Assembly (NCBI GenBank): GCA_002372325.1
Contig: DFFT01000072.1
Location: 1-47,222 of the forward strand
DNA from: Succinivibrionaceae bacterium UBA3769
GTDB lineage: Bacteria > Pseudomonadota > Gammaproteobacteria > Enterobacterales > Succinivibrionaceae
Reading direction: 5' to 3'
Length of the DNA stretch: 47,222 nucleotides
This document shows, piece by piece, positions 23,444 to 32,764 of the stretch. The notes beneath the pieces were generated by a model that saw only the letters and a list, made by a program, of their open reading frames with translations, made no database searches and was not told where the DNA came from. The first letter of the stretch is position 1, and each line of letters starts with the position of its first letter. Made by a program: the position numbers and the translations under genes.

Positions 23444-24661
23444 TCAAATAATCCTGTCCACCTTCATCTCCCGGGCATCAAAGTAATAGCACCGCACCCC
23501 GGATTCGCTGAACATGGTCTTGGAAATCTCCCAGGCCTCGCCCCAGCGCTCATTGACGCTGGTATCAATAAACACCCGGGCGATACCCGCCTGAATAATG
23601 GCCTTGGCGCATTCCTGACACACCGGAAGGTTGTGGATGTAAATAGAGGCTCCCACCACCGAGGAACCGTTGTACAGGGCATTCAGAATGGCATTCATCT
23701 CCGCATGCACCACCAGCCGGTACTTCATTTCCCGGTTGTTGTAACGTTCCGGATTGTCCCGGACACCCCGGGGAAAACCGTTATAGCCCTGGGAGATGAT
23801 CTGTCCCTTGTCCCCCACAATAATGGCCCCCACCTTGGTGGAGGGATCCTTGGACCAGGTTCCTACCAGTCCGGCGATCTCAAAGTAGCGGCTTACCCAC
23901 TTGGGAGCCGGAGTGTCCGCCTCGGCATCGGCCCCGGCAATGGCATAAAAGGCATCTTCCGGATCTTCATCTCCGGCATTGTCTTCAGCATTGTCTTCAG
24001 CGTTGTCACCGGCATCAGCCGCTTCCGCTTCATCTTCCTGTACCGGTTCCGGCGCTGACTCTTCCGCTGTTTCTCCGCTCTCGGGAGCTACGGTTTCCGC
24101 CGTCGTGTCTTCGATTTCCGGAAGAGGCTCATTTTCCGGAGCGGCTGCCGCGGCCGTCTCGTCTGCTGCCGCTGTTTCCGCTGCTGACTCTTCCGGCACA
24201 GGAGCATTGCTCCCTCTGGAATCAGGCGCGGTATTAACGGATGCGGTTTCTCTCCCGGACGGACTCTCCTTCCGCCTTACAAAATCATCAAAAAGCTGCC
24301 GGAAGAGATCCTTGATATCCGCATTATCGATATCATCATTGTCTACGAAGGAGCTTATGAGAGGATGCTTAATACCTTCCGGCTCCTGCGTGTCCCGATA
24401 GTAGCAGCGGAGCAAATCACCGGGCTCGATAAAATACTCATAATCCGGAAACGCCCGATGCCCTTCCTCGGCCCCCATCTCTTCAGTAAAGAAATCCATC
24501 ACCGCTTCTTCGTCAGCTGCCCGAATACCCTCCGAGGTTCGGTTCCAGAAGCCGGCGCTGACCAGAGCCTCTCCCAGAATGGAAGGATGGCCGTCACCGG
24601 TCTTAAGCTGTTCCTTGCTGCCGTCGGAAAGCGTAACTGTTATGTTGGCGTATGTTCCCAT
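23444..24661 (-). CDS. dCMP deaminase-like domain fused to an N-terminal domain by an acidic linker
   Basis: The C-terminal ~150 residues of this 405-residue protein form a zinc cytidine/deoxycytidylate deaminase domain: STKVGAIIVG, HAEMNAIL (zinc His and catalytic Glu) and PVCQEC (the two zinc cysteines). Residues 1-135 are a separate domain beginning GTYANITVTLSDG with GDGHPSILGEAL, which recalls small phage-encoded DGYP-type proteins but is not assigned. Between them are about 115 residues rich in Glu, Ala, Asp and Pro, with short repeats (NAEDNAEDNAGDEDPED). AGGAG lies before the ATG. It is followed after 57 bp by the CARF-HEPN gene, so they are probably co-transcribed. It may deplete dCTP/dTTP precursors during infection, as some deaminases do, or be an ordinary dCMP deaminase with an extension. 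Confidence 0.8.
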   Translation of the reverse strand: MGTYANITVTLSDGSKEQLKTGDGHPSILGEALVSAGFWNRTSEGIRAADEEAVMDFFTEEMGAEEGHRAFPDYEYFIEPGDLLRCYYRDTQEPEGIKHPLISSFVDNDDIDNADIKDLFRQLFDDFVRRKESPSGRETASVNTAPDSRGSNAPVPEESAAETAAADETAAAAAPENEPLPEIEDTTAETVAPESGETAEESAPEPVQEDEAEAADAGDNAEDNAEDNAGDEDPEDAFYAIAGADAEADTPAPKWVSRYFEIAGLVGTWSKDPSTKVGAIIVGDKGQIISQGYNGFPRGVRDNPERYNNREMKYRLVVHAEMNAILNALYNGSSVVGASIYIHNLPVCQECAKAIIQAGIARVFIDTSVNERWGEAWEISKTMFSESGVRCYYFDAREMKVDRII

Positions 24662-24928
24662 GGTTGTTCTCCTGAAGCCGGATACTTCCCCGGCGATCGT
24701 AATTAGTCACTTTTACCTGCGCCGGCTTTATCTCCCGGCGTTTTCTGTTTGTTTTCGTCTGATTCCGTCTGATTCTGTATTATTCCGTCCGCTGCTGTCG
24801 CTATTCTCTGAGTTCCGTCCCGGAGCTTCCAGAGCTTAATCCCGCAGCTTTTCCTCATGTACTGCCGCCCTGTTTGCCGCCTGCAGTTTTTGCTCAATCA
24901 GGAACAGTCTGCAAATAACCGGCGCATT

Positions 24929-26092
24929 TCATTGCTGGAATATGGTGTAATTAAGATGGCCGCAAAACTCATTCCTGACAAGCCTGATACCGGCATATTC
25001 CTCATCTGAAACCTCGGTTCCTGTTTTGTATTCCATTTCAGCAACGCCGCGCTGTACATCCGGTTCACCGCCATCAGGTTCAGCATCTGTCGTTGCAGCA
25101 GCAACCAGGCTGACAATAACCTCTATGCTGTCCAGCGGTCTGCCCTGCCAGTTTCTCGTTATCTGGCTGAACAGTCTGTGTTCTGTCTTGTTCCACCTTG
25201 AAATTCCCGGCGGAAAATGCGAGACCTCAATTGGAAAGCCCAGATCATTTGCGAGCTTCTGAAGTTCATATTTCCAAAGTCTGCAGCAATACCCGCTGCT
25301 TCCGCCTCCGTCATCTGTAATATACAGCTTTGAAGCTTTGGGATAACGTTCCTTCCCCATATAGTTCCACCAGTTCCGAATGGAATTTGCAGCAAACACA
25401 GCGGTGTCCGGAGTGATCCCTGAAATAACATAATCAGCGCTGTCATTCCTGAAATTACCAATGTTTTCCTTCTTTTTGCAGCATATTGATATTACAGGAA
25501 TGTTCTGGCTGAGATATGCGGCCGCCGTAGCGTTAATGTGCCTGAACTGCTCCTTGCGTTTTTCAGCTTCCGGTCCTGATTGCTTCATTCTCTGATTCTG
25601 CTGAATGCTGAAACCAAGCTGTTTCAAATAATCGCCAGCCTTGTCTTTATGGATAACTAAACCTTCCTTCTGCAGCTCGGCAGCAAGAGTCCTCAAACTT
25701 TTGATTGTCCAGCGCAACGGGCCTGAGGATTCTCCGCTGGAGTCCGAATCTGTGAGACGCTCCAAAGCCTCAGGAAGTTCAGGCTGCTTCTCCAGAAGGC
25801 TTTTCCTTCCGCCGCCTTTGGCTCTGATTCTCACCTTAGGCGAGGTTTCAGTTTGCCCGGAACTTCCGGGGCTGTCTCCTGCTCTGAGCTCCCTGATCCC
25901 CAAACTAATGGTATTTCTGTGCGTCCCCGAAATCAAACTGACCGTTTTGATCCCGCCCTGTCCCAGCGCAATAGCCTCGGATGCAAGATATTTCCGTCTC
26001 AGGCTTTCGTTCAAGTGGGGAAGGATGAGTTTAAACTTCTCTTCCAAAGTATCTGCGGTGGCAGCAAACATATCTGTATTTCCTGAAATCAA
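24929..26092 (-). CDS. ISAzo13-like transposase, internally deleted and missing the first catalytic Asp
   Basis: The 387-residue frame matches the ISAzo13 family at both ends. It has an N-terminal helix-turn-helix (GIKTVSLISGTHRNTISLGI) and the DD...E core YITDDGGGSSGY and HFPPGISRWNKTEHRLFSQI. The C-terminus GHLNYTIFQQ also fits. Where the family usually reads VISVDTKKKE, this copy has VISICCKKKE (residues 200-209), so the first Asp appears lost. Shortly after, about 40-50 residues usual for the family are missing between IGNFRND and ITPDTAVFA. The frame is open throughout. It is probably an inactive transposase. No clear terminal inverted repeats or target duplications could be fixed. It lies between glycerate kinase and the deaminase gene. 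Confidence 0.75.
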   Translation of the reverse strand: MISGNTDMFAATADTLEEKFKLILPHLNESLRRKYLASEAIALGQGGIKTVSLISGTHRNTISLGIRELRAGDSPGSSGQTETSPKVRIRAKGGGRKSLLEKQPELPEALERLTDSDSSGESSGPLRWTIKSLRTLAAELQKEGLVIHKDKAGDYLKQLGFSIQQNQRMKQSGPEAEKRKEQFRHINATAAAYLSQNIPVISICCKKKENIGNFRNDSADYVISGITPDTAVFAANSIRNWWNYMGKERYPKASKLYITDDGGGSSGYCCRLWKYELQKLANDLGFPIEVSHFPPGISRWNKTEHRLFSQITRNWQGRPLDSIEVIVSLVAAATTDAEPDGGEPDVQRGVAEMEYKTGTEVSDEEYAGIRLVRNEFCGHLNYTIFQQ

Positions 26093-26119
26093 AAACTTGC
26101 TGACTCGGTTTTTGCAAAC

Positions 26120-27301
26120 TTATTTGCCGAGTATTCCCTGCTCCGCCTGCGCTCCTCGGCGCCCCATCTCCATGCCGGTTCTGATAAAAAGGAACATCCG
26201 GAGAGCCGCGTCATAGTAAAGCTCCCGGGCCCGCGTGAGAGCCGTATCCAGAGACATGGGAGCGTTCACGGAGGTCATTAATGAGCAGATGCCGTGATCC
26301 AGAATCTCCATGGCCCCGTCTCCCAGAGAACCGGAAAGCCCCGCAGCAGGCACGCCATGCTTCCGGCAGCGTTCCCCTACCGCCTGCATCACCTTGCCGG
26401 AGGCGGTCTGACTGTCGGTGCGGCCTTCGCCGGTAACTACCAGATCCGTCTCCTTAAGCCGGGCATCGAAGTCCAGAAGATCCAGCACCGTGTCAATGCC
26501 GGATCGCATCCCGCCCCTGAGAATAATTCCCAAAGCCGCTCCCAGCCCGCCGGCTGCTCCGGCTCCGGGCAGATCATCGGGATCCCGGCCGGTCTTTTCT
26601 ATAATGATCTCCCGGTAATTCCGCATGCCCTGTTCCAGTCTGGCCAGGATTTCCGGAGTGCCGCCCTTTTGCGGGCCATAGGTCATGGTCGCTCCCCGGG
26701 GGCCGGTAAGAGGGTTCCGGACATCGTTCATTACCGTGAGCTTTATCTCCTGAAGGCGGGGATCCAGTCCCGAGAGATCCGCCTCCCTGACATGAATAAG
26801 ATCCTCGCCCCGGCCGGAAAGAGGAGTCCCGACCTCATCCCGGAAGACGGCTCCCAGAGCAATGAGAGCCCCCATGCCGCCATCGTTGGTGGCGCTGCCG
26901 CCCAAGGATACCGCAATATCCGTAAATCCCCGCCGGAGAGCATCCCGGATAAGCTCTCCGGTGCCTCGGCTGGTGGTGTAAAGAGGGTTCCTCTTTTCAG
27001 GCGGGGTGCCGGTAAGTCCGGAGGCCTCTGCCATTTCTATTACGGCCCGCTTTCCGTCGATGGCGAGATAACGGGCGGTAACGGGATTACCGGCAGCCCC
27101 GGTAACCGTCATCGCAATAAACTCTCCGCCGGAGGCATGTTTTATGGCGGCAATGGTGCCTTCGCCGCCGTCCGCCACCGGAAGGCCCTGACAGACAGTA
27201 TCAGCGCCGAACACCTCCCGGGCCGCCCGGGTCAGAAGCTCCGCCGTATCCTGACTGGTGAGAGAGCCCTTGAAGGAATCGGAAACAAACAGAAAATTCA
27301 T
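26120..27301 (-). CDS. Glycerate kinase (GarK/GlxK family)
   Basis: The 393-residue cytosolic enzyme phosphorylates D-glycerate using ATP and feeds glycolysis. Family signatures are DSFKGSLTSQDTAEL at the start, PVADGGEGT, SLGGSATNDGGMGAL, MNDVRNPLTGPRGAT with QKGG soon after, GAGAAGGLGAAL, and VVTGEGRTDSQTASGK near the C-terminus. ATG 27301 is preferred because AGAGGAG lies just upstream and the N-terminus then matches the family; an ATG at 27472 would add a non-conserved 57-residue extension overlapping the neighbouring gene. It lies downstream of two envelope-protein genes on the same strand. The last codons overlap the boundary of the ISAzo13-like region without damage. Confidence 0.95.
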   Translation of the reverse strand: MNFLFVSDSFKGSLTSQDTAELLTRAAREVFGADTVCQGLPVADGGEGTIAAIKHASGGEFIAMTVTGAAGNPVTARYLAIDGKRAVIEMAEASGLTGTPPEKRNPLYTTSRGTGELIRDALRRGFTDIAVSLGGSATNDGGMGALIALGAVFRDEVGTPLSGRGEDLIHVREADLSGLDPRLQEIKLTVMNDVRNPLTGPRGATMTYGPQKGGTPEILARLEQGMRNYREIIIEKTGRDPDDLPGAGAAGGLGAALGIILRGGMRSGIDTVLDLLDFDARLKETDLVVTGEGRTDSQTASGKVMQAVGERCRKHGVPAAGLSGSLGDGAMEILDHGICSLMTSVNAPMSLDTALTRARELYYDAALRMFLFIRTGMEMGRRGAQAEQGILGK

Positions 27302-27422
27302 GCGGTGTTCTCCTCTCTGACTCCTGTTAAATTCCCTGACTGCCATTGCTCTTGATGATTTGCTGCTCTTGCGCCTTGATTGCCGCTTTTGCCCCTGATC
27401 TGCGATCCTTCCTGAAAACGCG

Positions 27423-28157
27423 CTATGCCCCGCCCGATTTATCCGCGTCTTCCGCTGGCTCCCTCCGGGCATTCAGATATTGCTGCGGCACCGGATGACC
27501 TATGCGGAGCAGGAATTTGAGATATTCGGGATCCCTGGCATTGACCTGAACGCCTTTATGCCCCCAGGTATCATTCAGGGAATAAGAAATATCAGTTGCC
27601 GCAATCGCCGCAATGAGCCCGAATATGACAATGGCATTGACCACAACGGCTCCCTGAAAAGCCTTTTGATTTTCCGAAGCATTGAAGCTCAGGAGATCCA
27701 GAAGATTCCAGCCCCGGATCCCGGCGGCATCGGCAATGAGAAAAACAAAAAATATCCCGGCCATGACAAGTCCGGGCATCAGGGCCTTCCTTGCCATGCC
27801 GGATATGCCCCCATGAGCTTTCCGAAAATGCCCGGCCTCGCAAACATACTGATTGAAAAAGAACTTTCCGCACTTTTTGCAGCGGGAAACCGGTTTTCCG
27901 GAGACGGAATTCGTCGGGCTGTCATCCCCCTTGGGCATTACTTCAGCGGGAACATCTTTGGGATTGACGATATCGCTCCTCCTGGGAGTCACAATATGAA
28001 ACAGGATGACCTCGCCGCAGCAGGGACAGGCCGCAAAAAAATACTTTCCGGCCCTGTATTTGGGCCATTTGCTGGTATAACGCACCCGGGCAGGCTTAAG
28101 ATTGGCATAGTCAATACGGACATTCTGTCCCTGCGCCCTGTTATCCTTGATCTTCAT
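27423..28157 (-). CDS. Zinc-ribbon inner-membrane protein of unknown function
   Basis: The 244-residue product has an N-terminal cytosolic part with two CxxC pairs (AACPCCGEV near residue 44 and RCKKCGKF near 93), consistent with a zinc ribbon. Two membrane segments follow (LMPGLVMAGIFFVFLIADAA and VVVNAIVIFGLIAAIAA), then a hydrophilic tail. I do not recognise the family. It starts 23 bp downstream of the secreted-protein gene and shares its direction, so the two may form an operon. It is separated from glycerate kinase by about 120 bp. Confidence 0.7.
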   Translation of the reverse strand: MKIKDNRAQGQNVRIDYANLKPARVRYTSKWPKYRAGKYFFAACPCCGEVILFHIVTPRRSDIVNPKDVPAEVMPKGDDSPTNSVSGKPVSRCKKCGKFFFNQYVCEAGHFRKAHGGISGMARKALMPGLVMAGIFFVFLIADAAGIRGWNLLDLLSFNASENQKAFQGAVVVNAIVIFGLIAAIAATDISYSLNDTWGHKGVQVNARDPEYLKFLLRIGHPVPQQYLNARREPAEDADKSGGA

Positions 28158-28180
28158 GCCTGCCTTCCTGCCTCCTGCGG

Positions 28181-29290
28181 CTATTCCACATCCTCGTCGG
28201 ATCTGATGTCAGTAATGCTGATAAACTCCGGCTTTATTTCCCGGGCCTCCGCAAACCGGCTGATGAATTCCAGCGCTTCCGCCTCCGCAATGTTCCTGCC
28301 GTTCATTCTGTAAGAGCAGGACTTCGCCCCGCCTTCGGACTCCTTGCAGGAAACCCGGAGCTGGTTTACCGGCTGGCTGTCCTTAAGCTCGGCATAGGAG
28401 ACATTAAGCCCGGAATCATCGGAGGATACGATACCATGCGGAGTCACCCGGAACTCCTTGGGAGCCTTGTCCAGAGAGGACAGCCGGACAATGCCGCCGT
28501 TCCCGGCAAATACCTCCGTGTTTCCGCTGTCGGAGCGGGACAGCCAGATCTCCGGAATATTGTCCCCGTCGATATCCGTCAGGGAAAGCCGATCCCATTT
28601 GCCGTCGGGAGACCCCGGAGCCACGAGCTTTTTCCCGGTAATAAGGGATCCGGTCTTCGGGGTGAAGTCGCTCCCGTCCCATTCGTATTTCTGCTCGATA
28701 GTGTAGAGAGGCACCTCGCTTTCATCGTACATGAAGTAGGTATCCTGGAAGATGCTGCCGTCCTCTTCGATAAGATAGCCGTAATTCACGCTGTTGAAGC
28801 CGTTGTATCTTCTGTCAAAAAAGTCCTTCAGGGGAATGAGCTCCCGGGTCTCCGGGCTGAATCTGTAGAAGCAGAAGGAGCTCGTGCCCATAAGATCCTC
28901 CTGAGAGGCAATGTGGAGAGCGAAGGAAAGTCCGGTTTTCGGGGAACGGTAAACCCGGGCGGTGAAATATTCCGAAGAGGCGTCCTCATCATCAGTGTCT
29001 TCATCGCTCTCCGGGGGATACTCGATATTGCCGGAGGATACCGGAGGCAGCTTCCGGCTGAGATAGTCCTTGATTCCCGGGGATTTCCATTTGTCCGCAA
29101 AGGCCTTAAGAAAATCCCGGGCCTCGGGATCAGTGGTTCCGGGGAGAGTCAGGTTTTCATTCATGCAGAACGCCTCATAGTAAACAGGATCATCCCCGGC
29201 GTCTCCGGTCTCCTCTTCGTCCGCACAGGCCTGTCCCATGGCCAGCATGCCCCCTGAGAGCAGCATTGCCGCATAAATGCACTTCCGCAT
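28181..29290 (-). CDS. Secreted periplasmic protein with an FG-GAP/VCBS-like motif
   Basis: A signal peptide (MRKCIYAAMLLSGGMLAMGQACA) precedes 345 mature residues. The middle contains LTDIDGDNIPEIWLSRSDSG, which resembles the calcium-binding DxDGDxxPE motif of VCBS/FG-GAP repeats. An acidic stretch (SDEDTDDEDASS) lies earlier. Two cysteines near the C-terminus (SCKESEGGAKSC) could pair. Function is unknown. RBS AGGAGG lies before ATG 29290. The zinc-ribbon membrane protein gene follows closely. The upstream 29291-29602 region holds the divergent start of pqiA and no gene. Confidence 0.7.
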   Translation of the reverse strand: MRKCIYAAMLLSGGMLAMGQACADEEETGDAGDDPVYYEAFCMNENLTLPGTTDPEARDFLKAFADKWKSPGIKDYLSRKLPPVSSGNIEYPPESDEDTDDEDASSEYFTARVYRSPKTGLSFALHIASQEDLMGTSSFCFYRFSPETRELIPLKDFFDRRYNGFNSVNYGYLIEEDGSIFQDTYFMYDESEVPLYTIEQKYEWDGSDFTPKTGSLITGKKLVAPGSPDGKWDRLSLTDIDGDNIPEIWLSRSDSGNTEVFAGNGGIVRLSSLDKAPKEFRVTPHGIVSSDDSGLNVSYAELKDSQPVNQLRVSCKESEGGAKSCSYRMNGRNIAEAEALEFISRFAEAREIKPEFISITDIRSDEDVE

Positions 29291-29543
29291 AAGATCCTCC
29301 TGAACTGCATGGTTTATCCGATTATGTCCTCATTATAGAAATTCCTGTCCGGCAAACCGTGAGAAAGCGGGGATTTTGAAAACTTCCGGAGAAAAAACCG
29401 GCTGATTACGACCTTCCGCCGCCGTCCCCTGGTATTTTGCGGCCCCGGAGCCGTATCCTCCCGGCCTTCCGCTTCCTCTTGGGATCCCCCGGCAAAAACA
29501 GGAGATAACCGCCTAAAAAATACCCAAAAGCACGGGATTCTTT

Positions 29544-29549
29544 TATAAT
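29544..29549 (+). promoter_or_regulatory. Possible -10 element of the pqi operon
   Basis: A perfect TATAAT lies 53 bp upstream of the pqiA ATG. No good -35 was found at the proper distance, so this is tentative. Confidence 0.35.
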
Positions 29550-29602
29550 GGCTTTCTGTTAAAATCAGCAGCTGTGTTTCCTGTGTCCGCCGGTGTCTCC
29601 CT

Positions 29603-30952
29603 ATGACCGACAATCCTGAAAAAGTAATCTGCGGGCAGTGCGATCTGGTGCTGGAGGTTCCCCCGAGAGAAGGTCATCTTGTGGGCTACTGCCCCAGATG
29701 CCGCAACGCCGTCCATCACTACCGGGTACGCCCTTCCAGGGTGTCTCTCTGCTATGCTCTGGCGGCCATATTCTTTTTGGCGGCCACGGACTCCCTTCCC
29801 TTTATGGCCATTTCCGCCGCCGGCATTGAGCAGGGCATGCAGGTGCTGGACTACACTACGGTGCTGGGGGCTCAGGACATGTGGGCGGCCAGCTTCGTGA
29901 TTTTCCTCTTCATGCAGTTTCTCCCCCTGATGACCCTCCTGACCATCATTGCCGGGGATACGGGAAAGATCCTGAAAAAGCGCTTTTTCTTCATGCCCTT
30001 TCTCCTGAAGATTCTGCATTTCAATGTGGAATGGAGCATGGTAGAGGTCTTCATGGTGGGGGTGCTGGTCAGCCTCATCAAGCTTATCAGCATGGTGAAC
30101 ATCGAGTACGGATCCGGCTTCTGGACCTTCTTCGCCTTTGCCATTTTTTACCTTCTGGCCGTGAGCCGCTTCAGCGAAGAGGAAATGTGGAATTACTTTG
30201 CGCCCCGGGACAAAAAGCACCTGAAAAGATCCCCGGACGCGGGCATCAGGGCCGAGCCGCAGAACTTCTGCTCCTGCACCTGCTGCGGGGAAATCCTGGA
30301 CATGGAAAACGAAACGGAATGCCCCCGCTGCCATACCGGCATCCGGGATCGTTCTGCCCAGTCTCTCCATAAAACCCTGGCCTTCACTCTGGCGGCCATT
30401 GTGATGTACATTCCCGCCAATATTTACCCCATGATGGTAACCACCTATCTGGGCAGCGATTTGGAATCCACGGTCATTGACGGCGTGATCACCCTGTGGG
30501 AGCTGGGCTCCTACTTCGTGGCGGCGGTGATTCTGATTGCCAGCATCTTCATCCCCATTATCAAGATCCTGCTTCTGCTCTATCTCTGCTGGTCGGTGAA
30601 AAAGCTCCGCAGAACCCGGAACCGGGTCTTTCTGACGGTGATCTACCGCATTGTGGAATTTATCGGCAAGTGGTCCATGGTGGACGTGTTTGTGGTAGCC
30701 ATCATGGCCACCATCGTCCGCATTCAGAACCTGATGACCATTTACGCCGGTTCGGCTATGATCTCCTTTGCCGCGGTGGTGATTCTGACCATGATTGCCG
30801 CGAGATCCTTTGATCCCCGGCTGCTCTGGGGCTACGGCAAGGATCGCGCGGAGCATTCCCATGGGGAAGATGAAAATGACAAGGTTCCTCCGGATAAGAC
30901 GCCCCCGGAGGAACAGGAAAACGGACAAATGCCGGCTTCGTTCGCCGGGTAA
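29603..30952 (+). CDS. pqiA: PqiA, intermembrane lipid transport membrane protein
   Basis: The 449-residue inner-membrane protein has two homologous halves. Each has a zinc-ribbon-like region (CGQCDLVLEVP...CPRCRNAV; CSCTCCGEIL...CPRCHTGI) followed by four membrane segments. This is the PqiA layout, slightly longer than the E. coli protein because of an acidic tail. In E. coli PqiA works with PqiB and PqiC, which are thought to form a lipid conduit between the inner and outer membranes. The segment WSMVEVFMVG and its later echo KWSMVDVFVVAIM are typical conserved elements. It is the first gene of a pqiABC operon; pqiB follows after 141 bp. Confidence 0.95.
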   Translation: MTDNPEKVICGQCDLVLEVPPREGHLVGYCPRCRNAVHHYRVRPSRVSLCYALAAIFFLAATDSLPFMAISAAGIEQGMQVLDYTTVLGAQDMWAASFVIFLFMQFLPLMTLLTIIAGDTGKILKKRFFFMPFLLKILHFNVEWSMVEVFMVGVLVSLIKLISMVNIEYGSGFWTFFAFAIFYLLAVSRFSEEEMWNYFAPRDKKHLKRSPDAGIRAEPQNFCSCTCCGEILDMENETECPRCHTGIRDRSAQSLHKTLAFTLAAIVMYIPANIYPMMVTTYLGSDLESTVIDGVITLWELGSYFVAAVILIASIFIPIIKILLLLYLCWSVKKLRRTRNRVFLTVIYRIVEFIGKWSMVDVFVVAIMATIVRIQNLMTIYAGSAMISFAAVVILTMIAARSFDPRLLWGYGKDRAEHSHGEDENDKVPPDKTPPEEQENGQMPASFAG

Positions 30953-31093
30953 CGTTATGAACTGGAAAACAGCTGAACCGGCAGGCTGAATTGGCGGGAT
31001 CAGCTGAAAGATCTGCGGCCCCCCCGAAAGAAAAGAATAGACAACCGGAAGCAGCCCGGAGCCGCTTCCAGCAACCTGGAGATATGAAAAAAG

Positions 31094-32764
31094 ATGGATA
31101 AGATCCTCACCGTGAAAAAGGAAAAGCTCTATTCCTTTATCTGGACTGTTCCCATCGTCGCCCTGATCATTGCGGGAACGCTCATCTACCGCTCCCATTT
31201 CAACAAGGGGCCGGAAATCACCCTTATTCTCTCCAAGGCTGACGGTATTGAAGCGGGAAAGACCGCCATCAAAGCCCTCAGCGTGAACGTGGGCAAAATC
31301 GAAAGCATAACGCTGTCCCCGGATCGCAAAAACGTTATTGCCACGGCCCGCATGGATCCCGGCACCGAGGATCTCATCCGGGAGGATTCCCGCTTCTGGA
31401 TCCAGAAGGTGCGCATCGACCGCCAGGGGGTAACCGGCCTGGACACCCTGCTTTCCGGATACTATATCGAGCTTTCTCCGGGAAACAGTCCGAGACCGTC
31501 AAAGATGTTTTCGGTGCTGGATGATCCTCCCATCGCCACCGATGACCGGGGACTTTTTCTGACGCTGCATTCCAGATCCTTTAAAAGGGTTGCTCCGGGC
31601 AGCATCCTGAAATTCAAGGGCATTGAAGCCGGATATATCATCGACGCAAATTATGATTTTCAAAAGCAGATCATGACCTACCGGGTGTTCGTATCCTATC
31701 CATTTTCCAAGACCGTTGATTCGGGCACCAAGTTCTGGATCTCCTCCGGCATTACCTTTTCCATGGGCCCCGACGGCCTCAAGGTTGACACCGACTCTCT
31801 GGAAAACATCATCAGCGGCGGCATCAGCTTTGACAACATCGAGGGCAGTCTGAACGACGAGGATGACGTCCCGGTTAAAAACGATCACGTATTTACCCTT
31901 TACAATGATCGCACCAGCATTGTGCCCACCTATGCCAGCAGCCGTACCCTGGACTATGTCATTCTGCTGCCGTACCCGGATCGGGGACTTCAGCCCGAAT
32001 CCCCGGTGTTCTTCCAGGGCGTGCAGGTGGGCGTAGTGAAAAGAGCTCCCTACTTCCCGGAAAACTACCGGCTGTTCCACAATTACAGCAAATACACGGC
32101 GGTGCTTATCTCCATTCAGCAGGAACGTTATGAAAAGAGCTCGCTGGAAACCATTGATGAGATCCGCCAGGACATTGAGCATCTCATAAGGGAAAAGAAT
32201 CTCACCGCCTCTGTGGAAAACATGAACATGCTCACCGGCAAGAAGTGCATTGACCTTCTGATGGTAGAGGCTCCCGGCACCGAAAGAATCGTCTACAACG
32301 CTCCGTATCACGGCTATCCGGTTATTCCCTCCCTGGACAAGAGCCTGAACACCATTCAGGATGACCTCAGCCGGTTCACTCATAAGCTGGCCACCCTGCC
32401 CATGGAGGATCTGGCCAACAACGTGAACCAGCTTCTGAAGAACTTCCAGAATACCGCGCTGGAAATCAACGCCCTCACCAGCAATATCAATGCCATTGCG
32501 GACAAGCTTCATAAGGAAAACATCTCCCATGAGATGCTGTCCACCCTGAAGGAGGTGCAGAGCATTCTGGCTTCGTACAACAGCGATTCCGCCCTGTACC
32601 GGGATCTCTCCCAGGCGGTGAAGGAGCTTAACAGCACCCTCAAGGGAGTTAAGCCCGTAGTCAGCAAGGTAAATGAAAAGACCAACTCCCTGGTATTCTC
32701 TTACGATCGCCAGGATCCCGTTCCCGCCGGGAAAAAAGAGAAGAAGGAGAACAAAAAGAAATGA
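31094..32764 (+). CDS. pqiB: PqiB, MCE-domain lipid transport protein
   Basis: The 556-residue protein has one N-terminal membrane anchor (FIWTVPIVALIIAGTLIYRS, residues 14-33). MCE domains follow (each starting with patterns like GPEITLILSKADGIEAGKT and GLFLTLHSRSFKRVAPGS). The C-terminal helix-rich region forms the needle in the E. coli homologue (ALTSNINAIADKLHKEN). Length and order match PqiB, whose hexamer spans the periplasm as a lipid channel. It ends with a lysine-rich tail and overlaps pqiC by 4 bp (ATGA), so the two are translationally coupled. Confidence 0.95.
   Translation: MDKILTVKKEKLYSFIWTVPIVALIIAGTLIYRSHFNKGPEITLILSKADGIEAGKTAIKALSVNVGKIESITLSPDRKNVIATARMDPGTEDLIREDSRFWIQKVRIDRQGVTGLDTLLSGYYIELSPGNSPRPSKMFSVLDDPPIATDDRGLFLTLHSRSFKRVAPGSILKFKGIEAGYIIDANYDFQKQIMTYRVFVSYPFSKTVDSGTKFWISSGITFSMGPDGLKVDTDSLENIISGGISFDNIEGSLNDEDDVPVKNDHVFTLYNDRTSIVPTYASSRTLDYVILLPYPDRGLQPESPVFFQGVQVGVVKRAPYFPENYRLFHNYSKYTAVLISIQQERYEKSSLETIDEIRQDIEHLIREKNLTASVENMNMLTGKKCIDLLMVEAPGTERIVYNAPYHGYPVIPSLDKSLNTIQDDLSRFTHKLATLPMEDLANNVNQLLKNFQNTALEINALTSNINAIADKLHKENISHEMLSTLKEVQSILASYNSDSALYRDLSQAVKELNSTLKGVKPVVSKVNEKTNSLVFSYDRQDPVPAGKKEKKENKKK

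Noticed and set aside
29543..31198. Long open frame on the minus strand opposite pqiA
   Set aside because: It is antisense to a clear pqiA, is rich in His/Gln/Gly as expected for a shadow frame, and has no domain or RBS.
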